From Lachancea mirantina (taxonomy: Eukaryota; Ascomycota; Saccharomycetes; Saccharomycetales; Saccharomycetaceae), in the NCBI GenBank assembly GCA_900074745.1, contig LT598462.1, forward strand, positions 62,001-126,000: a DNA stretch of 64,000 bases, read 5' to 3'. The notes beneath the pieces are model-generated. The model saw only the letters and a program-made list of their open reading frames with translations. It was not told the DNA's origin and ran no database searches. A program made the position numbers and the translations under genes. This document shows positions 10,201 to 19,877 of this stretch, one piece after another. The stretch's first letter is position 1; every line of letters begins with the position of its first letter.

Positions 10201-13200
10201 AGGTGGCGAACCATTGAAATAGCGGCTGATTTTAACTTGACCTCATCAGGCTCAGTCGCAAAATCTTTCAAGATCACGTTGAAGGTAACAACGACGGCAA
10301 CGCTCGAAGACTTATCTGCCACCGGAACCAAAATCTCTCTCACCGATTTGGCAATTGCCATTTGGAAAACACGTTTCAAATCCGGATGCGAGACAAAGAT
10401 TGTCTGTCCGCTCAAAGTGCCGAACGGATTTTCGGCAGATGTGACATCAACTGAATTCAGATCAGTGACATGTGGAAGAGATGAGGAAACCGTTCTCTTC
10501 TGCTGCTGCTGCTGTTGTTGTTGTTGCGGTTGCTGTTGCTGCTGTTGTTGTGGTTGTGGTTGTGGTTGTTGATGATGCTGCTGTTGGCGATGTTGCATCA
10601 ATAACAGCTGTTGTTGATATTGCTGCATTACGACGAGTTGTTGTTGCTGCTCGGTTTGCTGCTGCTCCGCACTTAGGGTACCCAAGTTTCCCGATAATAT
10701 CTCTGGCGCGTCAGTCAGGCTGAGAAACGACGAAGGTTCCAACTCTTCAAGTTTAATGTTCATAGCTTTAAACAACACCTCAACTTCGAAAGTAAGCGCA
10801 AGCTTCCAATTAGCTTTACAATACAACTCTAGAAGGACTTTCAAGATACCGACTGTCCAAGGATTTGGTGGGCGGAATACTTTTGATTTCGCAGCGCTTT
10901 GCAATACTCGAGTGACAAAGGGGACAACAGTCTCTAATCTATCATTGCGGTGTGCATCCAATAATACCTCTCGGAAAGATATATTAGTATGGCCGATTGG
11001 TCGGTCCAATGCTAGTGTGACATTTCCCAACCATAAGCCCAAGTTCTTTAAATGTGACTTTTCTGCTGATTGAGGAAATTTAATCGACAGTAAGAGGAAT
11101 AGTTGCTTATAGGTGGTGTTTAAAATGTAATCATAGAGCAGCTTGGAGTCAAAGTGCTGCAAAATTTTGGCGTACAGTGAGTGATAATTGGGCTCGGTTT
11201 TTGCACGCTGATTCACGAGATAATTAGAAAACCAACTATAATGATTTTCCGTCAAAACGGCTTGTAGATCAGTGATTTTCTCGTTAAAATTATCCTCTGT
11301 GATGTTGTTTACACCAAAAAGAACCTTTTCTGTAACTTCTCGAGGTGGGCTTTCTTGAACCACTCTTGGAGGAACTTCCGTGATCGTGAAGTATTTGAGC
11401 GAAACTAACTCTGGAGCTTGTTGAAACTGCTCAGGTTTCGTGGCGACATTCTCCGTAGACTGGCTTGCTGCCTGGCTGAGCGTTTGAAAAATTTGTGGCT
11501 GGCTTTGCAACGTTGGGACTTCTCTTATGAGTTGCTTGCAGTACTGAGGGAACTCTTTGAGCCTCATACGAAAAGCGTAAAGGGCCTGGACGGAGAATTT
11601 AAACATTTTAGATTCAGGCCCTTCTTTTGCGAAATTGAGTATGATTTTGAAAGCCACGTCAAGCACAGGTCCCCGCAGCAACTGAAACAAAATCATTGAT
11701 CCAAAAAGCACGGAAGTCGTGGCTAACGCCTCTAAAGGATAGTCTCTGAAGAAATTCGACTCAGCAATTACGGCATGCGCCATACAAGCGAAGAGATCCT
11801 GATCATGAGGATCATCACTGTCTCTTAAAGTTATCAAAACTTCGATCACATCTTTGATGGCAAGCTCCCCGCTATACATTCTTTGCAAATAACTTTGCAT
11901 CTCTTTTTCGACATCCATTGAGATGGGCACCAAATCACCATTTGCTAGTATTGTCTTGTCATGGCCAAAACCAAAATTGATAAGTCGCGGGAAAGTTATC
12001 AGCAATGCAAACTCAATATCCTCTAATTGTTTTCTTTCTTCATAGCTTAAGGAGTACGAGGAGAGAAAACTTATCATAAAATGCATAGCCGGTAAATCGA
12101 AAGTCTTCGAAGAGCGAAATGGGGTATTTACGTCGTCCATCTTCGACTGTAAATCCAGGAAATCCAGAATGGCCGGCATATTTTCTGGAGAGGCATTGGA
12201 TTTAATAAAATCTTCTAAGCCCGACCATCCTACCTTTCTTGCACTTGGAGCAATTCTCAGAGCCTCTTTGAAAGAGATGCTTAAAATGAATCGCTCAAGG
12301 AGCTTTTCATCTAAAAGAACCTTCATAAAGGCTTCCAAAGGTGTCGTTTCTTTTTTGATAATAATCCTTCCCGCGTCAACGAGAACGTCAAACTTAACTT
12401 GCCTAACCAATAGTCTGAATGAAGCAGGTGATCTCTCAAAAACTTGAACCAGTAAAGTTATCAAAAGCTCATTGATTATCGGCCTGTTGTCTATAAGGAG
12501 AGAAAAATGCTTTTTGTCAGATAACAAGGCCAAACTCAGGTATTCAGGAACAGCATGATAATCTTCGAAAAAGTTTTCTTGAAATAGTGAAAGCATTGGG
12601 TTAGAAGACAATTCTTCCCTGAGGAGAAATATCTCGATATCAAGCTTTGCAACCGAAAGCAAATAAACTAATGAATCTTTTGTGTTTGAGACTGTGTCAG
12701 AGACGGGTTTTATGCCAGGCATCTTCAATAAATCCACACATCCCTGTTGTAAGCTCCACTTGTGCAATAAGATGCAGATGATTAATTTTATTTGAATGCT
12801 CCAGTCCCTACTCAGAAATTGGTCAATCAGTGGGCCATTATTCAGGGCGGCGAAAAGAGAATTCACAGATGCGAGCGTTATGTCAACAGCCCTATTCAGG
12901 AAATATTTTGTTGACATTAAATTAAAAACACGATTCCAATCAATAGTGGAAGGCCCTAGTTTCGTCAAAGCTGTGCAAATTTGCCCGCCTCTTTCAACTG
13001 CCTCACCTATGGCGGTGGGAGTAAGCCATGATGATGAATTAGACTGAATATTCTGTCCAGGGGACAAAACCTCCGCCAAAATCAGAGCGACCATATCATT
13101 GAGGCTTTCGCCTTCCAAAGAACAGAGGAGACTGCTCAGATTTGACTCGAAGGTTGAGGGCAATTGATCGGTCAAAAATTGCTGCAATGTCTGTAAGGTA

Positions 13201-13685
13201 TTCATTTTCGAGTTTTGTAATTTCTTCAGACGTTTGATAGCTGTTGCTGGACGTATTCTAGATATAATATCGTTGTCCTTCCTGTTTTCAAAGATTTTGA
13301 TGATGTCGTCTATCGGAAGGTCGGCCTGCGTGAGAAAGTCTTGGTTTTCAAAAATTTCGGCTCTTAATTGTTGCAAAGTCTCGTTCGTCTTGGTTTTGAG
13401 ATCTTCAAAAAGACTATCCAAAAGGCGATGCAGAACGTTGCCTTCTGTGTTTAATTCTGAATGTTCTTTGATATGAGCAGCGGCTAACCTCAAGTGTTTT
13501 TTCCAGTAGTTAACGTAAACACTGAACGGGGATTTGTTCAACAAAGTCTTGAAGCGATTTTCGATGATCGAAAAACTAGAGTGGTTTAGTTGTGTTATTA
13601 ATACACTGATCTGTGTGTGTATAATTTGGGCTTCTAATGGGCTATCGGTGCTTGTATACCTTGCAAGGAACTGCGAACTATGCAT
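7287..13685 (-). CDS. CDC39: CCR4-NOT scaffold subunit Not1/Cdc39
   Basis: At 2132 residues this is the largest gene in the window and close to the 2108-residue S. cerevisiae Cdc39. Not1 is the scaffold of the CCR4-NOT deadenylase. It docks Caf1/Ccr4 through a central MIF4G domain, Caf40 through a helical segment, and Not2-Not5 through the C-terminal Not1 homology region, here the last 550 residues or so. Two glutamine-rich tracts are plain in the sequence, near residues 1005-1062 and 1313-1367. They lie as linkers in the middle of the protein and probably vary in length between strains. Both ATG and stop are in the window without frame breaks. It sits between CDC50 and MSH3 as in S. cerevisiae, and is divergent from MSH3. 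Confidence 0.97.
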   Translation of the reverse strand: MHSSQFLARYTSTDSPLEAQIIHTQISVLITQLNHSSFSIIENRFKTLLNKSPFSVYVNYWKKHLRLAAAHIKEHSELNTEGNVLHRLLDSLFEDLKTKTNETLQQLRAEIFENQDFLTQADLPIDDIIKIFENRKDNDIISRIRPATAIKRLKKLQNSKMNTLQTLQQFLTDQLPSTFESNLSSLLCSLEGESLNDMVALILAEVLSPGQNIQSNSSSWLTPTAIGEAVERGGQICTALTKLGPSTIDWNRVFNLMSTKYFLNRAVDITLASVNSLFAALNNGPLIDQFLSRDWSIQIKLIICILLHKWSLQQGCVDLLKMPGIKPVSDTVSNTKDSLVYLLSVAKLDIEIFLLREELSSNPMLSLFQENFFEDYHAVPEYLSLALLSDKKHFSLLIDNRPIINELLITLLVQVFERSPASFRLLVRQVKFDVLVDAGRIIIKKETTPLEAFMKVLLDEKLLERFILSISFKEALRIAPSARKVGWSGLEDFIKSNASPENMPAILDFLDLQSKMDDVNTPFRSSKTFDLPAMHFMISFLSSYSLSYEERKQLEDIEFALLITFPRLINFGFGHDKTILANGDLVPISMDVEKEMQSYLQRMYSGELAIKDVIEVLITLRDSDDPHDQDLFACMAHAVIAESNFFRDYPLEALATTSVLFGSMILFQLLRGPVLDVAFKIILNFAKEGPESKMFKFSVQALYAFRMRLKEFPQYCKQLIREVPTLQSQPQIFQTLSQAASQSTENVATKPEQFQQAPELVSLKYFTITEVPPRVVQESPPREVTEKVLFGVNNITEDNFNEKITDLQAVLTENHYSWFSNYLVNQRAKTEPNYHSLYAKILQHFDSKLLYDYILNTTYKQLFLLLSIKFPQSAEKSHLKNLGLWLGNVTLALDRPIGHTNISFREVLLDAHRNDRLETVVPFVTRVLQSAAKSKVFRPPNPWTVGILKVLLELYCKANWKLALTFEVEVLFKAMNIKLEELEPSSFLSLTDAPEILSGNLGTLSAEQQQTEQQQQLVVMQQYQQQLLLMQHRQQQHHQQPQPQPQQQQQQQPQQQQQQQQQKRTVSSSLPHVTDLNSVDVTSAENPFGTLSGQTIFVSHPDLKRVFQMAIAKSVREILVPVADKSSSVAVVVTFNVILKDFATEPDEVKLKSAAISMVRHLSRSFARATSVDLLRDTIRSTTQSLAPNLMSLPNSPIDELNAAINDNMGIALAIIEKASMDKATQDISEQLMQAIAVRKYHKERRSDQLFLAQNYNSYSLSLPEPLGLKPSGVTAQQLKIYEEFGQSFSRSESAATLPGSLIGANSTQQASLNQPLPQHQAVQQQLQQQQALKFEQENQQKQEVQHQQQQNLLLRQLQQSQSQSQLGSSLPIVQAPPNVQNELEQNHRILVLLMDNLVDQIKESSDQQLQGTAQQKSIKDIISQILNFILRSNQKDQLALKVSQAVVNSLFATSESPLCRDVLSLLLEKLCSLSVVARKDVVWWLVYALDSRKFNVPVIHSLLDVNLISTSELDSVLVVAMRSSMENAMSFAISLIEELILSDEPLFMRSDFVKTLTYLKNSSEENAVAFFDKYDDAKILPVKKSARITKAEKTALVFTEWVKLIQRLDGDDETVLEFIRQMIEKGVLQDSNGFICFMKSALELSVNSFKESDPTSEVFIAIDSLSKLLIKLICLLDFKQSSREEFLSLMFSVVTLVFSEDQGRNDTSFNERPYFRLFSSLLCDWEALRGHKFVKIKDPACRKELVNFDESFYNIFASFLHVYQPIAFPGFAFAWITLLSHRMFLPRMLRLPNKAGWSKLLLLFTDLLNFMAHYTKRTETHDAVTVVYKGALRVILAVSNDVPEFLVENHYELLNNIPPIYMQLRNIILSSAPTKVVIPDPYDPNIELHDIEACQVPAAIFYDPVQDLKGLKKPVDNYLRIPSSSLMRTILSGLFRTELELDTGIGYETTNVDVKLINAITLHVGIEAALEKDRTSANAIFNTKSSYFTLFKGLITEGSTELKFHVIQAIANQLRYPNAHTLWFNYVIKNLFYSDEFEEQQHDVQEIIIRTVLERIITNKPHCWGIVVTFVDILKSDSSSLADLSFIKDVPEIELIIKNLSKHIIPHVRTKGMYSQNGEGHEQFPELRAEA

Positions 13686-14186
13686 GTAAATAAAAGGCTT
13701 GAGGAATCATCATAGTTAGTACTGTGAAAATTGATGTTTGCAACTTAAATAATTGTAGTCCTGGATCGCTTTCAATGATATTGGATTGCCTAAGCTTACA
13801 AAATGTCAAACCTTGGCTGACCGTTCAATGCAAATTGAATCAGTTTTCATGTCAAGAAGTTGCTGCAAGGGTCTCAAATAGTAAAACGAAAAACATACCA
13901 CCTAATTACTGAGGGTTCGGACCTACTAAAAACGCAATTATTGATTTCAGTTAGTTGGCGTTTCCGTTTGAAGACGATGTATCCAGGTATAAAATTTTGC
14001 CCCCTCTATGAACAAACTTACCCGGCATCTAATCTGCCAAATGAAGTACACAACAATATATAGTGAGCTCAAATCAGCTTCTCGGCGGATTCGAATACTT
14101 CCGTATCTCTGATTTATGGAGGTCCAAGCTTTTCCTTTCGACCGCAACTTAATAAGGAATTGGGTGTTTTTTGTGTGAGCTAAGTA
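13686..14186. promoter_or_regulatory. Divergent promoter region of CDC39 and MSH3
   Basis: This 501-base interval separates the two start codons. Small ATG frames within it show no protein character, and I see no strong known motif; no ACGCGT MluI cell-cycle box was noticed on the MSH3 side. AT-rich stretches near both ends are typical of yeast promoters. Confidence 0.5.
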
Positions 14187-17100
14187 ATGCCCTCTCAACC
14201 CACTATAAGCAAATTCTTTAAGGCACGTCATCAATCCCAGAAAACGCGAATAGACTCGTTAATTCAGCAAAGGAGGTCAGTTGAGAAAGACCGGCAAATC
14301 CCAAAAAATGGCTTTACTTCTGTCAATGGGCTTTCTTCGATTTCTCCTATTACAAAGTTGAAAGATTTGTCGTATCTAAGGAAACAGGACGCTACAAACA
14401 ATGGCAATTACGAAACTCTCGACGAGAACAGTAGAAATTTGGCTTCTATTGAATTTGCTAGTAAGCTTGATAAAAGTCTAAAAAGGAAGGAGATTGATTA
14501 TCTGAGGGTCAATGACCTTGCAGAAGTCGAGACAACTCCACAAGGAACTGACGTGTCAGACCTGCCAGAATCCGGAAAAAGAAGGAAAACTGACCAACTC
14601 ACGCCACTCGACCAGCAAGTCAAAGATCTCAAACTCGCAAATTTGGATAAAATACTTGCTGTTCGTGTTGGCTATAAATACAAATTCTTTGCGCAAGATG
14701 CTGTCGTTGTCAGTGGAATTTTGCGTATCATGCTCATTAATGGCAAGAGGACCTTAGACGACTCTCATCCACAAGACCATCTTTATAAACAGCTCGCTTA
14801 CTGCAGCATCCCCGACAATCGACTTGAAATACATTTGAAGCGACTTCTACCCCATAATTTGAAAATTGGAGTCGTAGAACAGACTGAAACACTCGCACTC
14901 AAGAAAAACAGTGGAACTGGGAATAAGGTGTTTCAAAGAAAGGTTGATAAAGTCTTTACTAAGGCTACTTTTTCGATCAATGAGAACTTTGCATCTGGAG
15001 AAGACGACTCTTACAGGCGCGACAACGCCATATGGAGTCTTTTCTCAAAAGAAGATAATGGAATACTTTACTATTTCTTAATTTCGGTTGAACTTAGTTC
15101 GGGCGAGGTTGTTTACGATCAATTTTCCGAAAGATTCGACCAGAAAAGTGAGTTAGAAAAGCGCATTGCTTATCTGCGTCCGGTTGAAATCATTCATCAT
15201 ACCGAAATTCCTTTCCGAGTTTTGAAACTCATGAAAAAGAATGATCCCACGATAATGTTTACTTTAATTGGCAAGGAATTCGAGAAGGATGAGATTTTGA
15301 ATACCCTTTTAGAGAACTCGCTAAACTTGCGCGAAGAATTTATGGTTTTGGCCTCAATTCTTGACGCATACCTTAGAAGTTATGGCGCCGAGCAAGTTTT
15401 GCGCCTAAAGGAAAATTATACACCTTTCAGCTCGAGATTCCACATGGTCTTGTCACCTAATACCCTCGAAAGCTTGGAAGTCTTCAAAAACCGAACGGAC
15501 GGTAAAATTAAAGGATCTCTTCTATGGCTTATGGACCATACCAGAACTCCTTATGGTTTTGAAATGTTAAGGAAGTGGATTGCCAAACCTTTAACGGATG
15601 AAGGTGAAATAAATCGGCGCTTCGACGCAGTTCAATGCATCAAGGGCGAAATAACAAAAATTTTCATGGAAGGCTTGTGTAATCTACTAAAAGAAAGTCC
15701 GGATCTTCGTCGCATTCTGAATCGAATTTCATATGGACAAACATCACGGAAAGAAATCTACTTTTTTCTGAAACACCTCGACAAGATCGCATGCCATTTT
15801 CGTAGACATCTAAGGTACCTTGATGATAGTGTGTTGGCCCAGGACGGCAAAATTTCTCAAAAGTCTCATCTTTTGAGTGACATTCTAAATTCTCTAAACA
15901 AGATGTTATCGGAATGTCAATTCGACCACCAGCTGAATATGATTAACGTGGTGGCTGTCATGGATAAAGACAAAGAAAAGAACAAGGTTGAATTTTTTAA
16001 TTTGAACAATTACGACAATGCAGAGGTAATTGTTGCTAAGCTTAGAGATATTGAGGGAATCAGGGAAAAGTTGCATAATGAGCTGGAAGAAGTACGAAGG
16101 GTGTTAAAGCGACCCAATTTCAATTACAAAGATGAAATAGAGTATCTGATAGAAGTGCGCAATTCCCAGGTTGCTGGTTTGCCAAAAAGTTGGGTGAAAG
16201 TCAATTCGACGAAACTGATTAGCAGATTCCGCACGCCCGAAATTCAAAGGCTTGTCGACGAGTTGGATTATCAAAAAACCCTGTTGATTATAATTAATGA
16301 AGAAGAGTATTTGAGGTTCTTATCGAAGATCCGCCAAAGTTATGGGAATTTAAAGAGCATTATCGATAACTTGGCGACTTTTGACTGCATTCTGAGTTTA
16401 GCAGCCACTTCTATGAACAAGGATTATGTGAGGCCGGTCTTATGCAGTGATAAGCGGGAAATATCTGTTTCAAACGGACGGAACCCAATAATCGAGTCTC
16501 TGGATGTCAATTATGTCCCCAACGATGTGCATATGTCTGAAGAAAACAAAATTACGGTTATAACTGGCCCGAACATGGGAGGCAAGTCATCTTATATTCG
16601 CCAGGTCGCGCTTATAATCATTATGGCCCAAATTGGCTCCTTTGTCCCCGCGGAGAAAGCAATTCTCCCTACATTCGACAGCATCCACACCCGGATAGGT
16701 GCTTACGATAATCTTCTGAAAGGAGAATCAACTTTCAAGGTTGAAATGCTCGAAATGTTGGACATCTTGACGAATTCTACGAAAGACTCACTTTTGTTGC
16801 TTGATGAAGTGGGAAGAGGCACTGGCACTATTGATGGAATTAGCATATCATATGGAATCTTGAAATATTTTCTAGATCAGGGAATCATGTGTCCCTACAT
16901 TCTGTTCATTACTCATTATCCAATACTAGGTGCCATTAAATCTCCTCTGATAGGAAATTGCCATATGTCGTACTTGGAGGAGACCAGACCGGGAGAAAAA
17001 TGGCCTAGTGTTGTTATGCTTTACAAGCTCGTTCAAGGACCAACTCACAGTTCTTATGGCCTTAACGTTGCGCGGTTAGCGGGCATACCACTTGATATCA

Positions 17101-17264
17101 TCAATCGAGCATTTGACATTTCGCAAAGAATGAGGGAAGAATCTGAGGAAGCTGCTAACATAAACTTCTTTTACAAAGTTAAGTCCATCATTACAGACAC
17201 GACCCTTGACAAACAGCAAAAGATCAGTTGTTTGTTTAACTTGAGTACCTTAAATGACCAATAA
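14187..17264 (+). CDS. MSH3: DNA mismatch-repair protein Msh3
   Basis: The 1025-residue protein is close in length to S. cerevisiae Msh3 (1018). It starts MPSQPTISKFF; QPTISKFF (residues 4-11) is a PCNA-binding PIP box. A basic disordered segment follows, then the mismatch-binding MutS I region around residues 150-260, connector, lever and clamp regions, and the ABC-type ATPase. The ATPase shows Walker A GPNMGGKSS near residue 794, the STF-EM signature (GESTFKVEMLE) and Walker B LLLDEVGRGT near 871. Msh3 pairs with Msh2 (MutS-beta) to repair insertion/deletion loops and to process 3' flaps in single-strand annealing. It converges on the Fpk1/Kin82 kinase with only 42 bases between stop codons, as in the S. 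cerevisiae order KIN82-MSH3-CDC39. Confidence 0.97.
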   Translation: MPSQPTISKFFKARHQSQKTRIDSLIQQRRSVEKDRQIPKNGFTSVNGLSSISPITKLKDLSYLRKQDATNNGNYETLDENSRNLASIEFASKLDKSLKRKEIDYLRVNDLAEVETTPQGTDVSDLPESGKRRKTDQLTPLDQQVKDLKLANLDKILAVRVGYKYKFFAQDAVVVSGILRIMLINGKRTLDDSHPQDHLYKQLAYCSIPDNRLEIHLKRLLPHNLKIGVVEQTETLALKKNSGTGNKVFQRKVDKVFTKATFSINENFASGEDDSYRRDNAIWSLFSKEDNGILYYFLISVELSSGEVVYDQFSERFDQKSELEKRIAYLRPVEIIHHTEIPFRVLKLMKKNDPTIMFTLIGKEFEKDEILNTLLENSLNLREEFMVLASILDAYLRSYGAEQVLRLKENYTPFSSRFHMVLSPNTLESLEVFKNRTDGKIKGSLLWLMDHTRTPYGFEMLRKWIAKPLTDEGEINRRFDAVQCIKGEITKIFMEGLCNLLKESPDLRRILNRISYGQTSRKEIYFFLKHLDKIACHFRRHLRYLDDSVLAQDGKISQKSHLLSDILNSLNKMLSECQFDHQLNMINVVAVMDKDKEKNKVEFFNLNNYDNAEVIVAKLRDIEGIREKLHNELEEVRRVLKRPNFNYKDEIEYLIEVRNSQVAGLPKSWVKVNSTKLISRFRTPEIQRLVDELDYQKTLLIIINEEEYLRFLSKIRQSYGNLKSIIDNLATFDCILSLAATSMNKDYVRPVLCSDKREISVSNGRNPIIESLDVNYVPNDVHMSEENKITVITGPNMGGKSSYIRQVALIIIMAQIGSFVPAEKAILPTFDSIHTRIGAYDNLLKGESTFKVEMLEMLDILTNSTKDSLLLLDEVGRGTGTIDGISISYGILKYFLDQGIMCPYILFITHYPILGAIKSPLIGNCHMSYLEETRPGEKWPSVVMLYKLVQGPTHSSYGLNVARLAGIPLDIINRAFDISQRMREESEEAANINFFYKVKSIITDTTLDKQQKISCLFNLSTLNDQ

Positions 17265-17306
17265 ATTCTCTAATACAAACTCTTCCATATTTTGTTTTCG
17301 TTACTT

Positions 17307-19877
17307 TCATCGCTTGAAGAATCTATGACTATTGCTTCTTGACCTGTTTTGATTTGGAGTGTACGATATCCTGCCGTATGTGTTAGAATCTCCGTATATA
17401 AGAGAATTGTTGTCCTGCTCCATTAGACTCATCGAGTTGAAGTCGTGGAAAGGGTCATCATCAGAAACAATGTCATCAAACTCAACCTTCTCCTGAAACA
17501 TGATACGTTCTTGTTCCGTCATGGCGTCTGAGATTCCTTGATCATTCACGTTTTTTGACTTGTCTTTCTTTACATTGCTTGAAAGTTTCGAAAAGTCATA
17601 TCCATCTTTCGTCAGGACCGGTATCAACGGCGGTTCTTGGTTGCGAAGGAGAGACCACTGGATTTTTTTGAAAAATGGATGCTTTTTAATATCACTGGCT
17701 CCGAGCTTTGAACCAAGTCTTTTGGTCTCCTGTTTCACTAGAAGTCTCTTGATCAAGTCTTTGCAGCTTCTGGATATCTCATTGTTGTTTGGAAATGTCA
17801 CCTCGTTTTTCAGAACGTTTGAAAACGTTTGATTCGTATTGTCGCCCTTGAAGGGCGTAAATCCGAAAAGCATTTCGTAAATCAAGATTCCCAGAGTCCA
17901 CCAATCTACAGCTGCAGTGTGACCTTTGCCTCTGATAACTTCCGGAGCAATATACTCCTCTGTTCCAACGAATGAGTTGGTTCGAAATCCGTCTGAACAA
18001 ATCTTGGTGTCTACCAAGGACGACTGAGCACTCCCTTTGACGACTGGATCTTTCGTATCTTTAGCCTGCACGGAAAGATCGAAATCTGAGAGCATGATGT
18101 GCCCAGATTGATGCAAAAGAATGTTCTCGGGCTTTAAATCTCTGTAAATAAAACCCATCAGATGCAAGTATTCGAGCGCTGCGGTTACTTCGCTGGCATA
18201 GAACCGCGCGTCTTCTTCGTTAATGCATTTGGTTTTGCGGGTTTGAAGCGCCCTGAAAAATTCCCCTCCCATGCAGTATTCCATGCACAAGTAAAGAAAG
18301 TCTTCCGATTGGAATGAGTGATATAATGTTACAATGAAAGGATGGTTGCTGGTTGCTAATATTTCTTGTTCAGCCAAGATTCGCTTGATTTTTTTCCTCT
18401 TGATCATTTCGGCCTTGTTAAAGATTTTAAGAGCGTAAAGTCTCTTAGTATTTCTCTCCTTGACCAAGTAGACTTTGCCCACGTCACCTTGACCAAGCAT
18501 TTTGATCTTGTCAAATGATTTAGGACCAACGACAACTTCTTGAAACTTTTTGCTAAAGGACTTGTTTCGCAACCGCCTTGATCGCCTAGGCTCTTCGGCG
18601 GAATGGGAGTTGCTCGAATATGGTGCAGCCGTTTTTATCGCGTCGGGGGCATTTTGTTTGCCATTTACTTCAACCTTTTTCAGCGCATTCGGCTCAGAAG
18701 CAACCCGACGAAGAGTCGGCTTGCGGACAGGTTCATCTGAATTTGGTGATGTTCCTTGAGAACTAGGTGCTGGCGGTGATTTACTCTTTTCACAATTCAG
18801 CTCCTCCAAATTCGGAGAGTCGTCGTTGTCAACAAAAACGCGAGGGGTGTAGATGCTGTTGTTTTCTAATGGCTTATGGCTCGCATGTTTGGTTGGCGAG
18901 GAAAATTCGATGCCCGTTCTGAGATTTTGGTCCCGATCCTGCACCAATTGCCCAAAAACTTGTACTTCTTCATTTTCATTAATATCATTCAGTGAGGCAT
19001 TGCTCATGTTGCTTAATTCTCTCAGAAAGCTTGAAGAAAGCGCGGAAGAGCCAGTTAAAGGTGGGGTTGCTAGCAATGACGAGTCGAGTCCTGGCTCGCC
19101 CATCTGTAGATCACTATTCATGGTGTTTAATTCTTGAGATGAAAGAGCATGCAGTGGCAGTCCCTGGTATGCAAAATAAGGATTACTTCCCCTCACGGTG
19201 TCCGATCTATTAGCCCGGGTCACTCCCAGCTTTCCTGGGACGCTGTTTGGTGAGGCTTGCGCACTCTTTCCGGTGGCAAAATGTGCTTGTGGACTGACTG
19301 AGATATGACTTGGCATAATGGGAGTCGACGGGGAACGAATTCGTCTTGAGGATCCAGATGAAGTAGCCCTGACCTGAGTGTCGAGATGTTTGATATCCTG
19401 CTGACAACCGGTTGACGGACTGATAGTAGCTTCTCCCGGTGAAAGGGCCTCCGGAAACGCGATCGCTGTCTCGGAGCTCGACTTATTTCCGGCACTCGTT
19501 TTGAAAAGATTTCGAATACGAGACGAGAGTTTCGTGGAAGTGAACAGTTGTTCATGTTGTTGTACCTCAACTTCCGAGTCGACAGCTTCATTTTGTTCTG
19601 AAACTTCCATGCCAAGCGTCTGAACACGGGTCTCGTGGCGAGACGTCTCCGTCAAGGGGGCCTCTTGGTCCACTGGGCCCAGAGAACCCTCGTGCCTGAA
19701 TCCGTACATTTTTTCCCCATCCCTCCCGCTGCCAGACGCATCACTCGTTTCGCTGCTGTTTGCATAGCTAGCCCTTCTTAAAGACCGCGGTAATAACTTG
19801 GTGAACGACACGCTGCGGGACCTCTCACCGTTGCCATTAGGGGTCGGAGGCTGTAAAAAGACCTGCTGGTTTTCCAT
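17307..19877 (-). CDS. FPK1: AGC kinase of the Fpk1/Kin82 flippase-activating type
   Basis: The protein has 856 residues from the ATG at 19877 (the frame extends upstream only from a TTG). The first 450 residues are Ser/Thr-rich and disordered. The kinase domain begins near 457 with [14 protein letters not shown], has catalytic loop YRDLKPEN near 575, and has SDFDLS where most kinases have DFG. DFD is typical of Fpk1, Kin82 and the plant AGCVIII kinases. An insertion separates DFD from the activation segment [14 protein letters not shown], also typical of that group. Fpk1 and Kin82 phosphorylate Dnf1/Dnf2 flippases and act upstream of phosphatidylserine flipping. S. cerevisiae FPK1 (YNR047W) and KIN82 (YCR091W) are whole-genome duplicates; this is the single ancestral-type gene, longer like Fpk1. 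Its neighbour CDC50 encodes a flippase subunit. Confidence 0.93.
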   Translation of the reverse strand: MENQQVFLQPPTPNGNGERSRSVSFTKLLPRSLRRASYANSSETSDASGSGRDGEKMYGFRHEGSLGPVDQEAPLTETSRHETRVQTLGMEVSEQNEAVDSEVEVQQHEQLFTSTKLSSRIRNLFKTSAGNKSSSETAIAFPEALSPGEATISPSTGCQQDIKHLDTQVRATSSGSSRRIRSPSTPIMPSHISVSPQAHFATGKSAQASPNSVPGKLGVTRANRSDTVRGSNPYFAYQGLPLHALSSQELNTMNSDLQMGEPGLDSSLLATPPLTGSSALSSSFLRELSNMSNASLNDINENEEVQVFGQLVQDRDQNLRTGIEFSSPTKHASHKPLENNSIYTPRVFVDNDDSPNLEELNCEKSKSPPAPSSQGTSPNSDEPVRKPTLRRVASEPNALKKVEVNGKQNAPDAIKTAAPYSSNSHSAEEPRRSRRLRNKSFSKKFQEVVVGPKSFDKIKMLGQGDVGKVYLVKERNTKRLYALKIFNKAEMIKRKKIKRILAEQEILATSNHPFIVTLYHSFQSEDFLYLCMEYCMGGEFFRALQTRKTKCINEEDARFYASEVTAALEYLHLMGFIYRDLKPENILLHQSGHIMLSDFDLSVQAKDTKDPVVKGSAQSSLVDTKICSDGFRTNSFVGTEEYIAPEVIRGKGHTAAVDWWTLGILIYEMLFGFTPFKGDNTNQTFSNVLKNEVTFPNNNEISRSCKDLIKRLLVKQETKRLGSKLGASDIKKHPFFKKIQWSLLRNQEPPLIPVLTKDGYDFSKLSSNVKKDKSKNVNDQGISDAMTEQERIMFQEKVEFDDIVSDDDPFHDFNSMSLMEQDNNSLIYGDSNTYGRISYTPNQNRSRSNSHRFFKR

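Noticed and set aside
10012-10572. 186-codon plus-strand frame inside CDC39
   Set aside because: Antisense shadow of the glutamine tract; its poly-Cys run comes from reversed CAA/CAG codons.
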